From Symbiodinium natans (Eukaryota > Sar > Dinophyceae > Suessiales > Symbiodiniaceae): 64,000 nt of DNA. Location of the stretch: positions 79,757-143,756 of the forward strand of contig CAJNDS010002686.1 of NCBI GenBank assembly GCA_905221605.1, in the 5' to 3' direction. Positions 11,143 through 23,319 of this stretch are shown here, piece by piece. The notes beneath the pieces were generated by a model. The model did no database searches. It saw nothing but the letters and a program-made list of their open reading frames with translations, and had not been told where the DNA came from. Made by a program: the position numbers and the translations under genes. The stretch's first letter is position 1, and every line of letters starts with the position of its first letter.

Positions 11143-11258
11143 AGGGTTTAGGGTTTAGGGTTTAGGGTTTAGGGTTTAGGGTTTAGGGTTTAGGGTTTAG
11201 GGTTTAGGGTTTAGGGTTTAGGGTTTAGGGTTTAGGGTTTAGGGTTTAGGGTTTAGGG
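11143..11258 (+). repeat. TTTAGGG array, about 16 perfect units
   Basis: Uninterrupted heptamers. A second block of CCCTAAA follows at 11425-11482 in the opposite direction. Confidence 0.95.
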
Positions 11259-11480
11259 TTGGAGGAAAGCACTGCAACTTCGGCAGCATAATCGGCCCCT
11301 TAGCTACACCTGTGCTTGTGTATGGGACCCTTTTTTGCCACATCTTATTACATGACAAGTACAGTGAGCAAATGGTCCGTTCTTGAACCCATGGTCCCTT
11401 CCTCTTGTGTCCAAAAACCCTACCCCTAAACCCTAAACCCTAAACCCTAAACCCTAAACCCTAAACCCTAAACCCTAAAC

Positions 11481-14400
11481 CCGAGGCGTCTGTCGGCTTG
11501 AGGGTGGCAGGAGAAGGACATAGAAGTGCGGCTAGGCATGAGCCGATGTGGTCGCGGTTCGCTAGGGGGGCTTCAGATGTAGGGCATGTTGGGATGAAGA
11601 TCCCTTCTGGCAACCGGGCATAGGGTCTGATTAGGGTTTAGGGTTTAGGGTTTAGGGTTTAGGGTTTAGGGTTTAGGGTTTAGGGTTTAGGGTTTAGCAT
11701 TTAGGGCTTAGGGTCTAGGGTTTAGGGGCATTCCTCAAGCACCTAGCATTGCTGCCAGGCAGCTGAAGGGGCAGGTGACATCCCGGCAGTAGACACCGAG
11801 CAGTGTACCTTTGCCGTTGGGGGCAAGGTTTGGGGTGCTAACCCTAAACCCTAAACCCGTAACCCTAAATCCTCAAACCTCTCCCAAAACAAACCTTCCC
11901 GAGGATGCCGCAAATCCCTGAAGCCTTCAATAGCCTAGAGCCCCTGAACTTTTAGGAACTAGGGTTTGGGGTTTAGGGTTTAGGCCAAAGCACCCATAAA
12001 TTTTCCACGAGCTTTGTAGATCTTTGGGGGATAGTCCGAGGCTTTCGGCATGTTTACCATTCGACTCTTGAAGATGCTAGGTTTAGGGCTTAGGATTTCG
12101 GGTTTAGGGTTTAGGGTTCATGACCGGATCCCTTCTAGACAAAGGGGCCATAAGGCTCCCTGATGTAGAACAGCTCCCATCTAACCCCTACACAACCCTA
12201 CACCCTACACCCTACACCCTAAACCCTAAACCCCAAACCCTAAACCCTAAACCCTGAACCCTAAACCCTAAACCCTAAACCCCAAACCCTAAACCCTAAA
12301 CCCCAAACCCTAGACGTTGTTGGAGGCTTTGGCCCCTTCAGGACTATAGGGCTCAGGGATGTCAGGGATGAAGGGCACATGGGTTGCAGTGCTGATGACT
12401 TGTAGTAGCCCAAATGGGTAGTAGTCCACGAGGCCGAGCCCTAAACCCTAAACCCTAAACCCTAAACCCTAAACCCTAAACCCTAAACCCTAAACCCTAA
12501 ACCCTAAACCCTAAACCCTAAACCCTATAAACCCTAAACCCTAAACCCTAAACCCCCCAAACCCTGAAACCCTGAAACCCAACTGCCGCCCCGAGCGCAG
12601 GCGTCAGGATCCCGGGGAGCGCTGGCGGAGCAGCTCGGGATCAGTTGCGGCAGGTCGTCGTTCTCCAAGAACTCCTGCCATCCTCAGGGTTTAGGGTTTA
12701 GGGTTTAGGGCTTAGGGTTTAGGGTTTAGGGGTTTAGGGTTTAGGGTTTAGGGGTTTAGGGGTTTAGGGGTTTAGGGGTTTAGGGATTTAGGGATTTAGG
12801 GGTTTAGGGGTTTAGGGGTTTAGTGGTTTAGTGGTTTAGGGGTTTAGGGATTTAGGGGTTTGGGGGTTAGGGTTTAGGCTTAGAAGGGCTTACAGGGTTT
12901 ATAGAGGCTTAGAGGGTAGGGTTTAGAGCAAGTTTGGGGCAAGTTTGGGCAGCGGAAGAATTTGCTTAGGGATCAAAGGACCGAAAGGGTTTAGGTGTCA
13001 GGCTCGGTTCTGAGCACTAGAAGGTTTTAGAAAGGTGGGTCGCAGCGGGGGTGGCAAGGCCCGCCCAAACCCCAAAGCCCCCAAAGCCCCCAAAGCCCCT
13101 AAAACCCCTAAAGCCCCTAAAGCCCCTAAAGCCCCTAAAGCCCCTAGAGCCCCTTAAATAGCCCTAAACTCCAAAACCCACACAAAATAGGGGGTACGCC
13201 GTTTATACCCCAAATAGAAATCCCCTTAAAGGGGCCTTAAATCAGGGGACCCCTAAACCCTAAACCCTAAACCCTAAACCCTAAACCCTAAACCCTAAAC
13301 CCTAAACCCCCTTTGCAAACAATTTTGCGAAATACCCACTTTGCTGCGTCTCTGAACCAGGGAGCCGACGCACAGGGAGTCGTCCAAATTCAGTGTCAGG
13401 TGAGGCCAGGCGGCTGGAAGATACCTGCGGCGTAGGGTTTAGGGTTTAGGGTTTAGGGTTTAGGGTTTTAGGGTTTAGGGTTTAGGGTTTAGGGGCTTCT
13501 CGCCGCGCCGCGGCAGTAGATTTCATGCGGAGATGGCGCCCCAACACACCCAGGGGGTGTGAGGGGGCGGCATATGTCGCGGCGGCGTGTATTGAAGTTG
13601 GAGCCACCGCAACCAGAAAGGTTGGGTTGTTTTATTTTTCCCACCCCCTGCTTACGCAGGCATCCACCCAACTTTTCTCCTTTTAGGGTTTCGGGCTAAC
13701 GCCCGAAATTCCCACTTCCCATTCCCATCCTTTGAAAGCGGGGGGGGGAGGGGGGGGCGGGGGGAGCTGGGGGAGGTGGGGGGGGGGGGAGGGGGGAGGG
13801 GGGGGGGGGGGGGGGGGGGAGGGAGGGGGGGGGGAGGGGGGGGGGGGGGGGGGGGGGGGGTTTGGGAGGGGGGAAGGGGGGCCGGGAGCGGGGTCAGGGG
13901 GCCTTTGCAGGTTTTTGGGTTTGTAGTGGGTTTTTGAGCAATCGCCCAGGCTGAGCTGCCTTAAGTCCAAGCGATGGTGTTAATCGCTGTCGGGTGTAGT
14001 GCTGGGTCCAGGCACCCCAGAAGAGGGTGGGTGGGTAGGGTTTGGGGTTTAGGGTTTAGGGTTCAGGCGTGAGGCTGGGGGAGGTTCCGGAGGTTCAGGT
14101 TCTAGGATTCGGTTTAGTATTCACACAAGGAGGGCACATAGGAGGGCTTCCCTAGGTCTTCTAGGATTTAGAGGGTGTATAGGGTTTAGGGCGCAGGAGT
14201 TACAAGCGCAACAGCCAGTCGCAAGCGCAGATGCAGAAGCTGTGAGCTTTTCTCTGCGCCCTTCAACATTTACGAACATCATACTCTCGGGGGCTTCATT
14301 ATGGTTTGGGGGTTATTAGAGCAGAATGATGTAGGGACCATGAGGGGATACGTAGTATTAGAAATTCTTCCGACTCCTTTTGCAGACAGCCTGTGTAGTG

Positions 14401-17400
14401 ATCAAATACCTCCTATGCCACAGGAACTGAAGTACAGGGTTTAGGGTTTAGAGGGTTTAGGGTTTAGGGAAACGCTCCATAGAACAGCGTGAAGTAGAAA
14501 GAGAGCCACGGCACAAGGAGGGGCTTGAACAAGTCACGCGCTTACCTGATAGCTGCCTGGATCCCCATTTCCCGCACCCCCAAAACCTCCATTGAAAGCC
14601 AGTAGACTTTAGTTATGCGCTACAGCTTCCTATCTTGGGGCCATAGTAGCCTCTTATTTTGGGTAACTAGGCGTTTAAGGTCAACCCTAAACCCTAAACC
14701 CTAAACCCTAAACCCTAAACCCTAAACCCTAACCCTAAACCCTAAACCCTAAACCCTAAACACGAAACCCTAAACCCTAAACCCTAAACCCAGTGTCAAG
14801 CGGCACGAACTCCCCCGGGCGCTGCAGAAATGTAACGGGTCTCTCTTCCGGCTGCAGATTTGGCAGGACCGCACGGGTCCAATTCAGAGATCCTGGGGTT
14901 GGGCTTTTAAGGGGGGGGGGGCGGGTTCGGGGTTTAGGGTTTAGGGTTTAGGGTTTCGGGTTTAGGGTTTAGGGTTTAGGGGCTTCAAGGTTTTAGCGCT
15001 TCAGGGTTTTCGGGTTTCAGGGTTTTAGGGTTTCAGGGTATTGGGGTTTCAGGGTTTTAGGGTTCCAGGCTTTCATAGGATCTTAGGGTTTCAGGGCTTT
15101 AGGGCTTTGGGGCCTTAAGTTTTCCGCTCTGGCACCCTTTGCGTCAGCGACACCCAGCCACTCAATACTCATTCACCTATAGGGTTGATGGTGTAGGGTT
15201 TATAGGGTTTACAACAACGCTCACAGAACTTGACAAGAAGCCGCGACCGAGACCCGAAAAGTACGTGGTGAAGAGAAGTCGCGATTTTGGGCTTAGGTTT
15301 GGGAATTTGTAATGCCAGGAACCAGCACGTTAGTTTTTGAAGTGCTTGTGAAGGGCAGTCCGCTAGCAGAACGTTTTAGGGGGTATGAGCAGGGACCCCT
15401 AGAAGGGACCCTTAATCTTGTTCCCCATATACAACCCCTATATATACCTTACATAGTCCCTGTATACCTAAGTAGCCCCTAAATGACCCCTAAGGTCCCT
15501 TATAAGGGTCCCTCCTTTAGTCCCTTGAACGCTCGCGGAATGAGGCACTCAATAAGCCTGTTTGGGATCGGTTCGGGGAACGAAGTTCTCGTTGCAGCAA
15601 CAGTGGGTTTTATAGGGTAATATACAGGGATACCCTAAACCCGAAATCCGTAAAGATAGATTGGGATTAAGGCCAGGCCCTGTTGGGTTGGATTCCTACA
15701 GCCTCTCCCTTTAACAATTCACCAGCCCCCGGGTTTGGGGCTTTGGGTTTGGGGTTCAGGGTTGGGCTGCAGAAGACCCAAACACTTTGCGGGTCCCTTA
15801 AGCACCCCCCCCCCCCAAACTCCCCTGCAAGGAGCCCAAGAAGGGATGCCCCCGCTTCTTGACATTGGCGGTACCGGGCGGGAAGGTGAACCAGCCTTCA
15901 GTGGTTTCTGGGGTTTAGGGTTTAGGGTTTAGGGTTTAGGGTTTAGGGTTGAGGCTAGGACATATAATGTTTGTAGTTAGGGGGTACTGCTAGGAATCCT
16001 ATTCCGGGGAGGATCTTCGAACCTCCCAAATTTAGCAAGCCCTCCTGAACCCAATTTAGCACCCAAATGCTTGAGGGCTTTATTGTTTGTGGCCTTAGTG
16101 ACCCTAAACCCTCAAGGCCCTATAGGCCCTATTCTAGATCGTTTAGCCTCTCTGGTAGTTCTGGGATCCCTTGATATGGTCCCTTGCCACTTTAACTAGG
16201 GTTCTGAAGTATGGGCCCTCATTGCTTTTTATTGGGGACATGCGCGGCACATAAGGGGTGCCCATTTCAGGGCCTAAAATGGAAATGAACCATGTAACTA
16301 CCCTTAGAGACTGCAGGGTTCCTGTATCCTACGCCCCTAAACCCTAAACCCTAAACCCCAAAACCCAAACCCTAAACCGGTAGGGAAAGCGAGTGTCAGC
16401 AACAACATCGTCCCGCCACGCTCCGAAGCTGAGTACTTGGAGGTTCGGGGTGCTTGTAACCCCAAGGTTTAGGGTTTAGGGTTTAGGGTTTAGGGTTTAG
16501 GGTTTGGGGTTTGGGGTTTGGGGTTTGGGGTTTGGGGTTTAGGGTTAGAACTCCAAGTATATCTGTACTTATAAGTCCCCAAAGTATCCCAAGTAGGTTG
16601 TAAGTAGATTTATAATTGTGGTTATAAGCACCCATGAACCTCCAACTAGAACTCTTTAGAAGGTCTGAGGGTAGTTACATGGTCCCCTAGTATGGGGCCC
16701 TTAAACGGGGACCCCTTATATACCCCCTGTTATACCCAAGGGTTTAGGGTGTAGGGTTTGGGGTTAGGGCTTAGGGTATGGTCCCTTAGTAAGGGCCCTT
16801 AGCAGGGGACCCCTTGTCTAACCCTTATATACCCTATACAACCCAAGGGCCCATACGTCAGAACCCTTTAAAGAGGGTGAGGGCCATATTCAGGGAACAT
16901 GACCCTACCCTTAGATAAATCCTAAGGGTAACTGAAATAAAGCTTAGGGCCTCTAGGCCTTGAGAAACCCAAGCAGTCTTCACTGGCCGAGACTGAGTTA
17001 GGTGGCTCCTCCACAACACTTCGACCCAATTCACGGCTGCAACTTCCTGCCCAAAAACTACAACTGGCCTCCGAACGCATTGACAACAGCAACCCAAAAC
17101 CCCCAATCCCAAACCCCAAACCCCAAACCCTAAACCCCAAACCCTAAACCCTAAACCCCCCAAGGGTTGAGAGTTGAGCCCAGCGGCGCTTCGTGCCCAC
17201 ATAGCACAACAGGGAGCCTCTGGTGTCATGTTGCAGGCTGAAGCTTGGCAGCACGACCAGGAGACTGCATAAAAAGCTCAAGATGCCTATACAAGTTACG
17301 TCCCTGAACCCTAAGCCCTAAACCCTAAACCCTAAACCCTAAACCCTAAGAGGCTGATGGAGACAAAGCTGAATGCACCTGTATAAACCCTATAAACCCT

Positions 17401-18432
17401 GTAAAACCTACAAGTGCTATAAACCTTATCATCTTTACATGAAGCCCGTCATGTCTGAACCCTCGACAAACCCTATAAACCCCAATAATCTTAGAGTGCT
17501 GCCTCAGCGTCTCAACTCGATAAACCCCATACACCCTAAAAACCCTACAAACCCAAAAACCCTATGAACCCTAAACCTCATAGACCCTAAACCCTGAACC
17601 CTAAACCCTAAACCCTAAACCTAAACCTAAACTCCTAAAAACTCTTAGAGTGCTGCCTCAGCGTCTCTTCCCGTGTGTGTGCCAAGGGATCCCCGAGCGC
17701 GGACCACCGGCCGAGAGGATGGGAACACTTTCCGTAGCCGTAGCCATCCTCAGGGTTGTTAGGACCTTCTAGGGTTTAGGGTTTAGGGTTTAGGGTTTAG
17801 GGTTTAGGGTTTAGGGTAATTAAGGGTTTGGGGTTTGGGGCTTAGGGTAGTTAAGGGTTTAGGGGTTAGTTGAGGGTCTATAGGGCTTGGGGTTTAGGGC
17901 AAGTAAGGGCTTAGGGTACTTAAGGGTTTAGGGTTTAGGGTATTGTATCGGGGCTCGTTGCCTTGCAAGTCAGCGGCCCATGTATCCGGGATCTTCAGGT
18001 CAGAATGTGCCGGTAAGTTGACTTATCTTCTGCCGATCCACCGAAAGCGCCCCAAACCCTAAACCCTAAACCCTAAACCCTAAACCCTAAACCCTAAACC
18101 CTAAACCCTAAACCCTAAACCCTAAACCCTAAACCCTAAACCCTAAACCCTAAACCCTAAACCCTAAACCATAAAACCTAAACCCTAAACCCTAAACCCT
18201 AAACCCTAAACCCTAAACCCTAAACCCTAAACCCTAAACCCTAAACCCTAAACCCTAAACCCTAAACCCTAAACCCTAAACCCTAAACCCTAAACCCTAA
18301 ACCCTAAACTAACCCTCATCCTGGCCTGCTCAGCAGCTTGCTGCTCAGGAATCGGCTGTGGACATCTTGCGGCAATCGGTCGAAGGACACGAACCTGCAT
18401 GGCCCCAGGGGTTGCTTGCAAGTGAAGCAACT
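11481..18432 (-). CDS. JmjC-like (cupin-fold oxygenase) gene, exon set
   Basis: Minus exons include 18314-18432, about 17945-18026 (DLKIPDTWAADLQGNEPRYN), about 17668-17745 (DGYGYGKCSHPLGRW), about 17156-17262 (SLQHDTRGSLLCYVGTKRRW), 16378-16428 (FGAWRDDVVADTRFPYR), 14790-14892 (PVTFLQRPGEFVPLDTG), 13340-13424 (YLPAAWPHLTLNLDDSLCVG), 12584-12674, 12316-12440 (GLVDYYPFGLLQVISTATHV), 12125-12180, 11994-12076, 11743-11837 and 11481-11606. The order of motifs (xPxxW..D, then D...LL..V.G.KRW, then PGE..., then P..WxH...NL.DS) follows the JmjC fold of JMJD6-type Fe(II)/2-oxoglutarate oxygenases. The usual HxD is QHD here, so the iron site may differ or the enzyme may be inactive. The chain 14790 to 11994 is phase-consistent. 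A possible last exon is near 10998-11115. The 5' end is not found. Confidence 0.42.
12725..12870 (+). repeat. Variant telomeric array, TTTAGGGG octamers
   Basis: Units are mostly 8 bp (GGTTTAGG), distinct from the heptamer just left of it (12688-12720). Confidence 0.9.
13738..13862 (+). repeat. G-rich low-complexity tract
   Basis: GGGGGAG-like runs. On the minus strand it reads as poly-Pro joined to LSLGDCSKTHYKPKNLQ (13880-13965). The flank could be a real exon, but the poly-Pro itself is most simply simple-sequence DNA. Confidence 0.85.
16680..16865. mobile_element. Family 9 element (diverged copies)
   Basis: Pattern: ACATGGTCCC, GGGCCCTTAA, CCCCTTATATACC, AACCCAAGGGCCCATA, CAGAACCCTTTA, ACCATATT, CATGTAACTACCC. 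Two overlapping copies seem present here. Others about 19600-19720, 39085-39165, 48940-49020 and 54500-54665 in either direction. Ends are not well defined. Confidence 0.5.
17489..17667. repeat. 25-nt direct repeat around a heptamer-rich insert
   Basis: TCTTAGAGTGCTGCCTCAGCGTCTC (25 nt) is at 17489-17513 and 17643-17667. The 129 bp between consists of CCCTAAA-like and ATAAACC-like repeats. The right copy is the 3' part of a coding exon (minus strand ETLRQHSK). Confidence 0.85.
18056..18310 (+). repeat. Longest CCCTAAA array, about 36 units
   Basis: About 255 bp of CCCTAAA with one interruption near 18170-18181. On the minus strand it begins at the donor of exon 18314-18432 (AGG|GTTAG). Confidence 0.95.
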
Positions 18433-18532
18433 CTTAGGGTTTAGGGCTTTAGGGTTTAGGGCTAGGGTTTAGGGTTTAGGGTTTAGGGTTTAGGGTTTAG
18501 GGTTTAGGGCTTAGGGCTTTGGGTTTAGAATG

Positions 18533-18640
18533 ACCCAAGAGTAACGTAGGAATAGACAGGGTGCCCCCCTTTTTTGTTTAAAGGCTAAGAAGGGGACCTG
18601 AACCCTACAACCAAGGGGAACAAGCGCCTACTCTGGGTCC
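18533..18640. mobile_element. Family 6 inverted-repeat element
   Basis: Starts GACCCAAGAGTAACNTAGGAAT...GGGTGCCC and ends AAGGGNAATAAGGGCCTACTCTGGGTC. Other copies: 29312-29430, 54681-54850 (with an internal duplication), 55450-55592 (heptamers inside), 59140-59340 (family 10 inside) and fragments at 52370-52412 and 62930-63010. Confidence 0.65.
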
Positions 18641-18653
18641 TACTGATGTTCAT

Positions 18654-21600
18654 GCCTTCTCCGATTTCTTGGCATCTTTGGCAGGGTCAACAGGTGCAAA
18701 AGGGTAGCCTTTCCCTTCTGGAAGCATGCCAAAGTTCGATTGTCAACGTGCCCTTGCGTTGTATACAGGTAAGAAGGGTTCAAAATGCCTGATGCCCCAA
18801 AGTAGGTTCCCTTCTTGGTAGGGATTCCCAATGTTAAGTGAGTCTTATTCCATAGTTCATCCATTAACAGGGCCCCTTTAGGACACCCCCCCCCCCAAGT
18901 CCTGAGGAGATGGTCGTTGTGGTCGCTTGTTTCTTATGTCGTCTGGAGATGCGGGGGCTGGCGCTGAAAGTAAGACATCATGGTTTAGGGTTCCTGGTCT
19001 ACTCCTGAGGGTTCTAAACAATGAGTCTGGAGGAGTTTAGAGTTTTAGATCTTTCTGGTTCAAGGTTGGGGGGACTTCTCGATTCCATGAGTTTAGGGTT
19101 TAGGGTTTAGGGTTTAGGGTTTAGGGTTCAGGGTTCAGGGTTTGGGGTTCAGGGTTTGGGGTTTTAGAGTTTAGGGTTCAAGGTTCAGGGATTCTGCTGA
19201 CTGGCCGGGTCCCTTTCCAGATCTCACTTCTGGGCCAAGCCTTAGGGCATGTAGGGTTTGAAGCATCTGAGACAGAAAGAGGGAGAGAGAGAGAGAGGGA
19301 GGGAGAGAGACAAACGGAAAGAAATAAAGAAAGAAAGACAGAAAGAACGAAACAAAAAAGAAATAAAGAAAGAACGAAATAATACAAAAATAAAGAAAAG
19401 CCCGCCTGCTGTCAGGAAGAAACCGCTGAATCAGGTCCTCGCCCGGCTGCATGGTGGCAAATTGTAAACCTCCCCAAGCCCTAAGCCCTAAGCCCAGATC
19501 CCTAAGCCCTAAGCCCTAAGCCCTAAGCCCTAAACCCTAAACCCTAAGCCCCATGCGTTGGAGCTTGCAGGTGGGCCTTTAGAAGGACACCCTACTCTTC
19601 GGGTAGCTTCATGGTACCTTGAAAAGAGGACCCCTTCTGTACCCCTTCTATACCCTTTGTCAACCCCAAGACCCCCCATATGTCAGTAAAGAGGGCAAGG
19701 GACCACATTAAGAAACCGAGAAACTTGCCGTTCCTTATTTTTTGCAGCCGCCCTAAGGGGTCGAACTCCTCGCCACCAGCGTCCTCTTGGTGTTGGGCTT
19801 GGGCTTTGAAACTCCTTTCGCGCTGCCAGGGTCCTGGGTTATTACTGGGGTTATGGTTATGGTAAATGCACCCTAAACCCTAAACCCTGAAAGAGAAACC
19901 CTAAACCTAAACCCTAAAGTAGGTTCTACATTGGGAACCTTCAGGCACCAACGCCCCTAAACCCGAAACCGCAGAGCTCAAAGCCTGTACCCCACCTGCC
20001 CTAAACCCTAAGTCCCCTGCACCCTAAACCCTAAAGCCTAAAAACCTACACTCTAAACCCTGAACCCTGCACCCTGAACCCTAAACCCTAACCCTAAACC
20101 CTGAGGGCAGTCCTTGAGGCTAACCCTCACCTGCCGTTCCGGTTTGCCACCCTCTGTGGGGTAGAGGCTCCCCAGGCTAACGGTCACGGTGAGTCCCCCT
20201 TGGGATGTTTTCCGGGTTTGGGGTTTAGGGTTTGATTAGCGTTTAGGATTTAGGGTTTATATGGGGGGGGGGGGTTAGGGTTTAGGGGGTTTAGGGGGTT
20301 TAGGGGGTTTAGGGGGTTTAGGGCTTAGGGGGTTTAGGGGGTTTAGGGGGTTTAGGGGCTTTGGGGGGTTTAGGGGGCTTAGGGGGTTTAGGGGGTTCAG
20401 GAGGTTTAGGGGGTTTAGGGGGTTTAGGGCTTAAGGTTTAGGGGGTTTAGGGGGTTCAGGAGGCTTAGGAGGCTTAAGGGGCTGGGCTTTGCCACTCCCG
20501 ATCCCAAGGATGGGGATGCGGTTTAGGGTTTCGGGTTTAGGGTTTAGGGTTTGGGGTCTGGGGCTTGGGGTTTAGGGTCTGCGTGCCTCGAGCTGAATCG
20601 GCCTGCGTTCAGGCTCGCGTTCAGGGGCCCAGGAAGCTCAAAGTGTTCAAATTGGCGGAGATCCATCTGACTATACTCCCCTTAGAACCTTAATGGGCAT
20701 CGTATTTCTAATATTCCCTTGGCTTCTATATAAGTACTACTTTTATTCAAAATAGAAAAATTCTTCAGGGGGCTATAGCTGACTCTGCAATAGATCCACA
20801 CTCATCTGAGTGTTTCGAAAATGGGGGGGGGGTGCCCTAATTGGACCCCTAAATACTTTGGAGAATATTCATATGGGCAATCTGAGAATATTCATATGGG
20901 CAATCTGGTTTATGGCATTGGGCAACCTACAGGATTTTCTGAACTTCTGAACTTCCAGGCACGACGCCATAGTTCTCCAGCACACGCTGCTTGCTCCAAG
21001 ACAAATTCTGTGGCCATCCATCCTGCGTTGCTGGGAGATGGCTTCTCACCCGGGCTTCGGCTTCGGGTCTAGCACTTGGGGTGTTCCCCCTTCTCCTAGC
21101 AGTCCGTGGTAGGGGTTCTAGCACCCCCTACTATCACCCCTATGTAGTATAAGGGGGAACATCCCAATCTAGCACCCCTCACATTCTGACAAAGTCACCA
21201 ACGCTTTTCCAAATGGGCCCAGCTTCTATGAGACCTTGGACGATGATGGGCTGCACCGCCTTCTTCAGGAGCCGCCTGGTTTCTGCACCGTGCCGCGTTC
21301 AGCACGCTAAGTTAAGTTACACCACAGAGAGTTTAGGGCTTAGGGTTTAGGGTTTAGGGTTTAGGGTTTAGGATTTGGAGTAGGGTTTGGAGACAGGGGT
21401 CTAGGCTATCCGACACCTCTACAGATGCGACGGTGAAGACTTCTGCCAGGCTCGCACCTGTGTGTTTGCACCCTCCTCCTCGGGCCTTAAAGGGGCTGTA
21501 TACCATAAATCAGCTTTTGGGCCCAAGAACATGTTGTCCCTAAACCCCACAGCCGAAAACCCTAAACCCCTAACCCCTAACCCCTAAACCCTAAACCCTA

Positions 21601-23319
21601 AACCCTAAATACATGGACCCTTACGGTGAATTCCAGGGGCGTCGGGGCAGGGACGGCCAAGGGAACGCCAACACAGTGCTGCTGGAGTGCGAGACTATGC
21701 ACCCTATTTTGAATCCATATATGAAAGCCAAGACCTAAACCCTAAACCCTAAGCCCTAAACCCTAAGCCCTACACCCTAAACCCTAAACCCTAAACCCTA
21801 AACCCTAAACCCCACTGAAAAGCCGGCCCTAAACTTGATTGCACAGGCGAGGCTCGGAAGATCGGCCGGCTTGACGCAGCCCTTTGTGCGGGTGCCGCTG
21901 CAAACCTTTGCAGTTTTGCTACTTGGAGAGTCATGGTACTTCCTAACCAATTATAACTGTACTCACAACCCAAGGGCCCTAAGGGCCGGTTAAAATTTGG
22001 GTTTAGGTCGGACCCCTGGGAGGATGACCCCATAGTAGTTACTATTTGGGGGCTCTACTTTTTAGATCCTCCCAGGGGTCTGTCTAGCGCAGACCCTGCT
22101 CTCACACAAGATGCAAGGTTGCGTGAGCCCTTTGTATGGACCCTCATTAGTACATAGGAAACCCTCCCTAAACCCTAAACCCTAAACCCTAAACCCTTAA
22201 CCCTTAACCCTAAAAACCCTAAACCCTAAACCCAGCTCTAACGTAGGGTAAAAATATCCAACAGGCGAAGCCACTGCGAAATCCAAGTCACTTCCCAAGT
22301 CTGCGGTGCAAAGTTCTCGTCATCCTGGAAGGCGCTCAAGCTTCCGAAACCCTAAACCCCAAACTCCAAACACTAAACCCCAAACCCTAAACCCTAAACC
22401 CTAAACCCCAAACCCTAAACCCTCAACCCTAAGCCCACGCCGTCCTGTAAGGTCGGCTCCTCCTCAATCGTCTCATAGAGTTGGTCCACATCGTTCTTGG
22501 GTCAGAGCCCCCCCACAAGGGTTTGGAAATGTTTGGAATCATTTGCCCACAAGGGGGGGGGGGGGGCTTCGAAAATTCGGGGTTGCCTATTTTGGGGTCC
22601 TATAAACAGTTATAAGGATGAAAGTGTAAGGGCTGCCGGGTTAAACTTGAAGGGCTGGTATCCCCGTTTACCAGGCCCTTGCAGCCCCCCAGTAAAGACT
22701 CCCGTGTGGAGCTGGTCCTAGACCATAAACCATAAACCCTAAACCCTCAACCCGAAACCCTAAACCCTAAACCCTAAACCCTAGCAGCAAGGTCGGCCAG
22801 GGTACCACAAACTACTTGATGAGACAGGGTTGTTAGTGCTCCATCGACTGCAAGTGTGCAGTTGCCAACTTCGGGCGCAGTCAGTTGTAGCTTCAGGGTT
22901 TAGGGTTTAGGGTTTAGGGTTTGGGGTTGAGGGTTGAGGGTTCTTTTCAAGGGTTCATGTACCTTTATGGTGTATACTTGGGCCTTAATTGAAGGGGTTG
23001 CCATACAGCGGCTTTAGGGCCCAAGTATATACGACATAGGTACATGGACCCTTACAGTAGGGTTTAGGGTTTAGGGTTTAGGGTTTAGGGTTTAGGGTTT
23101 AGGGTTTAGGGTTTAGGGTTTAGGGTTTAGGGGTTTAGGGTTTAGGGCTCAAAGAAACAAATGGCTCGATGCCATGCGCAACAACCACCTTCTCAACCCC
23201 TACACGCTCAAACCCCCTCCGCACATGGCAGCGCTTCCCCACCAAGGAGGAAGCAAGAGCTAAGCTCTGTACATTCAACTCATGGACGAAGGTGTCGTCG
23301 CTTTTCCACTCGCCCACCT
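18654..23319 (-). CDS. Exon-rich unknown gene F
   Basis: Many minus islands read as coding. They include 23159-23319 (GEWKSDDTFVHELNVQSLAL), 22786-22893 (LQLTAPEVGNCTLAVDGALT), 22437-22490 (NDVDQLYETIEEEPTLQDG), about 22246-22350 (WEVTWISQWLRLLDIFTL), about 21188-21284 (TRRLLKKAVQPIIVQGLIEA), about 20580-20662 (MDLRQFEHFELPGPLNASLN), about 20134-20200 (GSLYPTEGGKPERQ), about 19737-19826 (AQHQEDAGGEEFDPLGRLQK), 19402-19460 plus 19228-19266, and 18654-18722, ending GYPFAPVDPAKDAKKSEKA and TGA. Not all junctions were solved, so this may be more than one gene. The mid part looks like helical solenoid repeats (inference). Exon 22786 ends AGG|GTTTAGGG. Confidence 0.45.
19258..19401 (+). repeat. GA/GAAA-rich tract serving as intron body
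   Basis: On the minus strand this is a CTTT/CTCT tract. It lies between exon ends CGG|GCTTTT (19402) and TCTGTCTCAG|ATG (19266), i.e. a 135-nt intron that is nearly all polypyrimidine. Confidence 0.7.
20277..20470 (+). repeat. Variant telomeric array, TTTAGGGGG nonamers
   Basis: About 19 units of 9 bp with occasional C or A changes. Flanked left by a G run (20262-20274). Confidence 0.9.

Noticed and set aside
14204-14660. Short minus exons MLKGAEKSSQLLHLRLRLAV (14204-14269), FLWHRRYLITTQAVCKRSRK (14358-14426) and a helix near 14470-14520
   Set aside because: They can be joined in phase, but several frames are open and they would lie inside an intron of the JmjC-like gene, whose exons on both sides join directly. 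Left as unproven.
16858-17229. 123-codon minus frame with GLGFGVWGLG repeats
   Set aside because: The repeated part is translated CCCTAAA/CCCCAAA. Only the island at about 17156-17262 looks coding, and in a different frame.
19171-19467. Phe/Ser/Leu-rich minus frame and Lys/Arg/Glu-rich plus frame
   Set aside because: Both are read-through of a GA/GAAA tract that behaves as an intron between two short exons.
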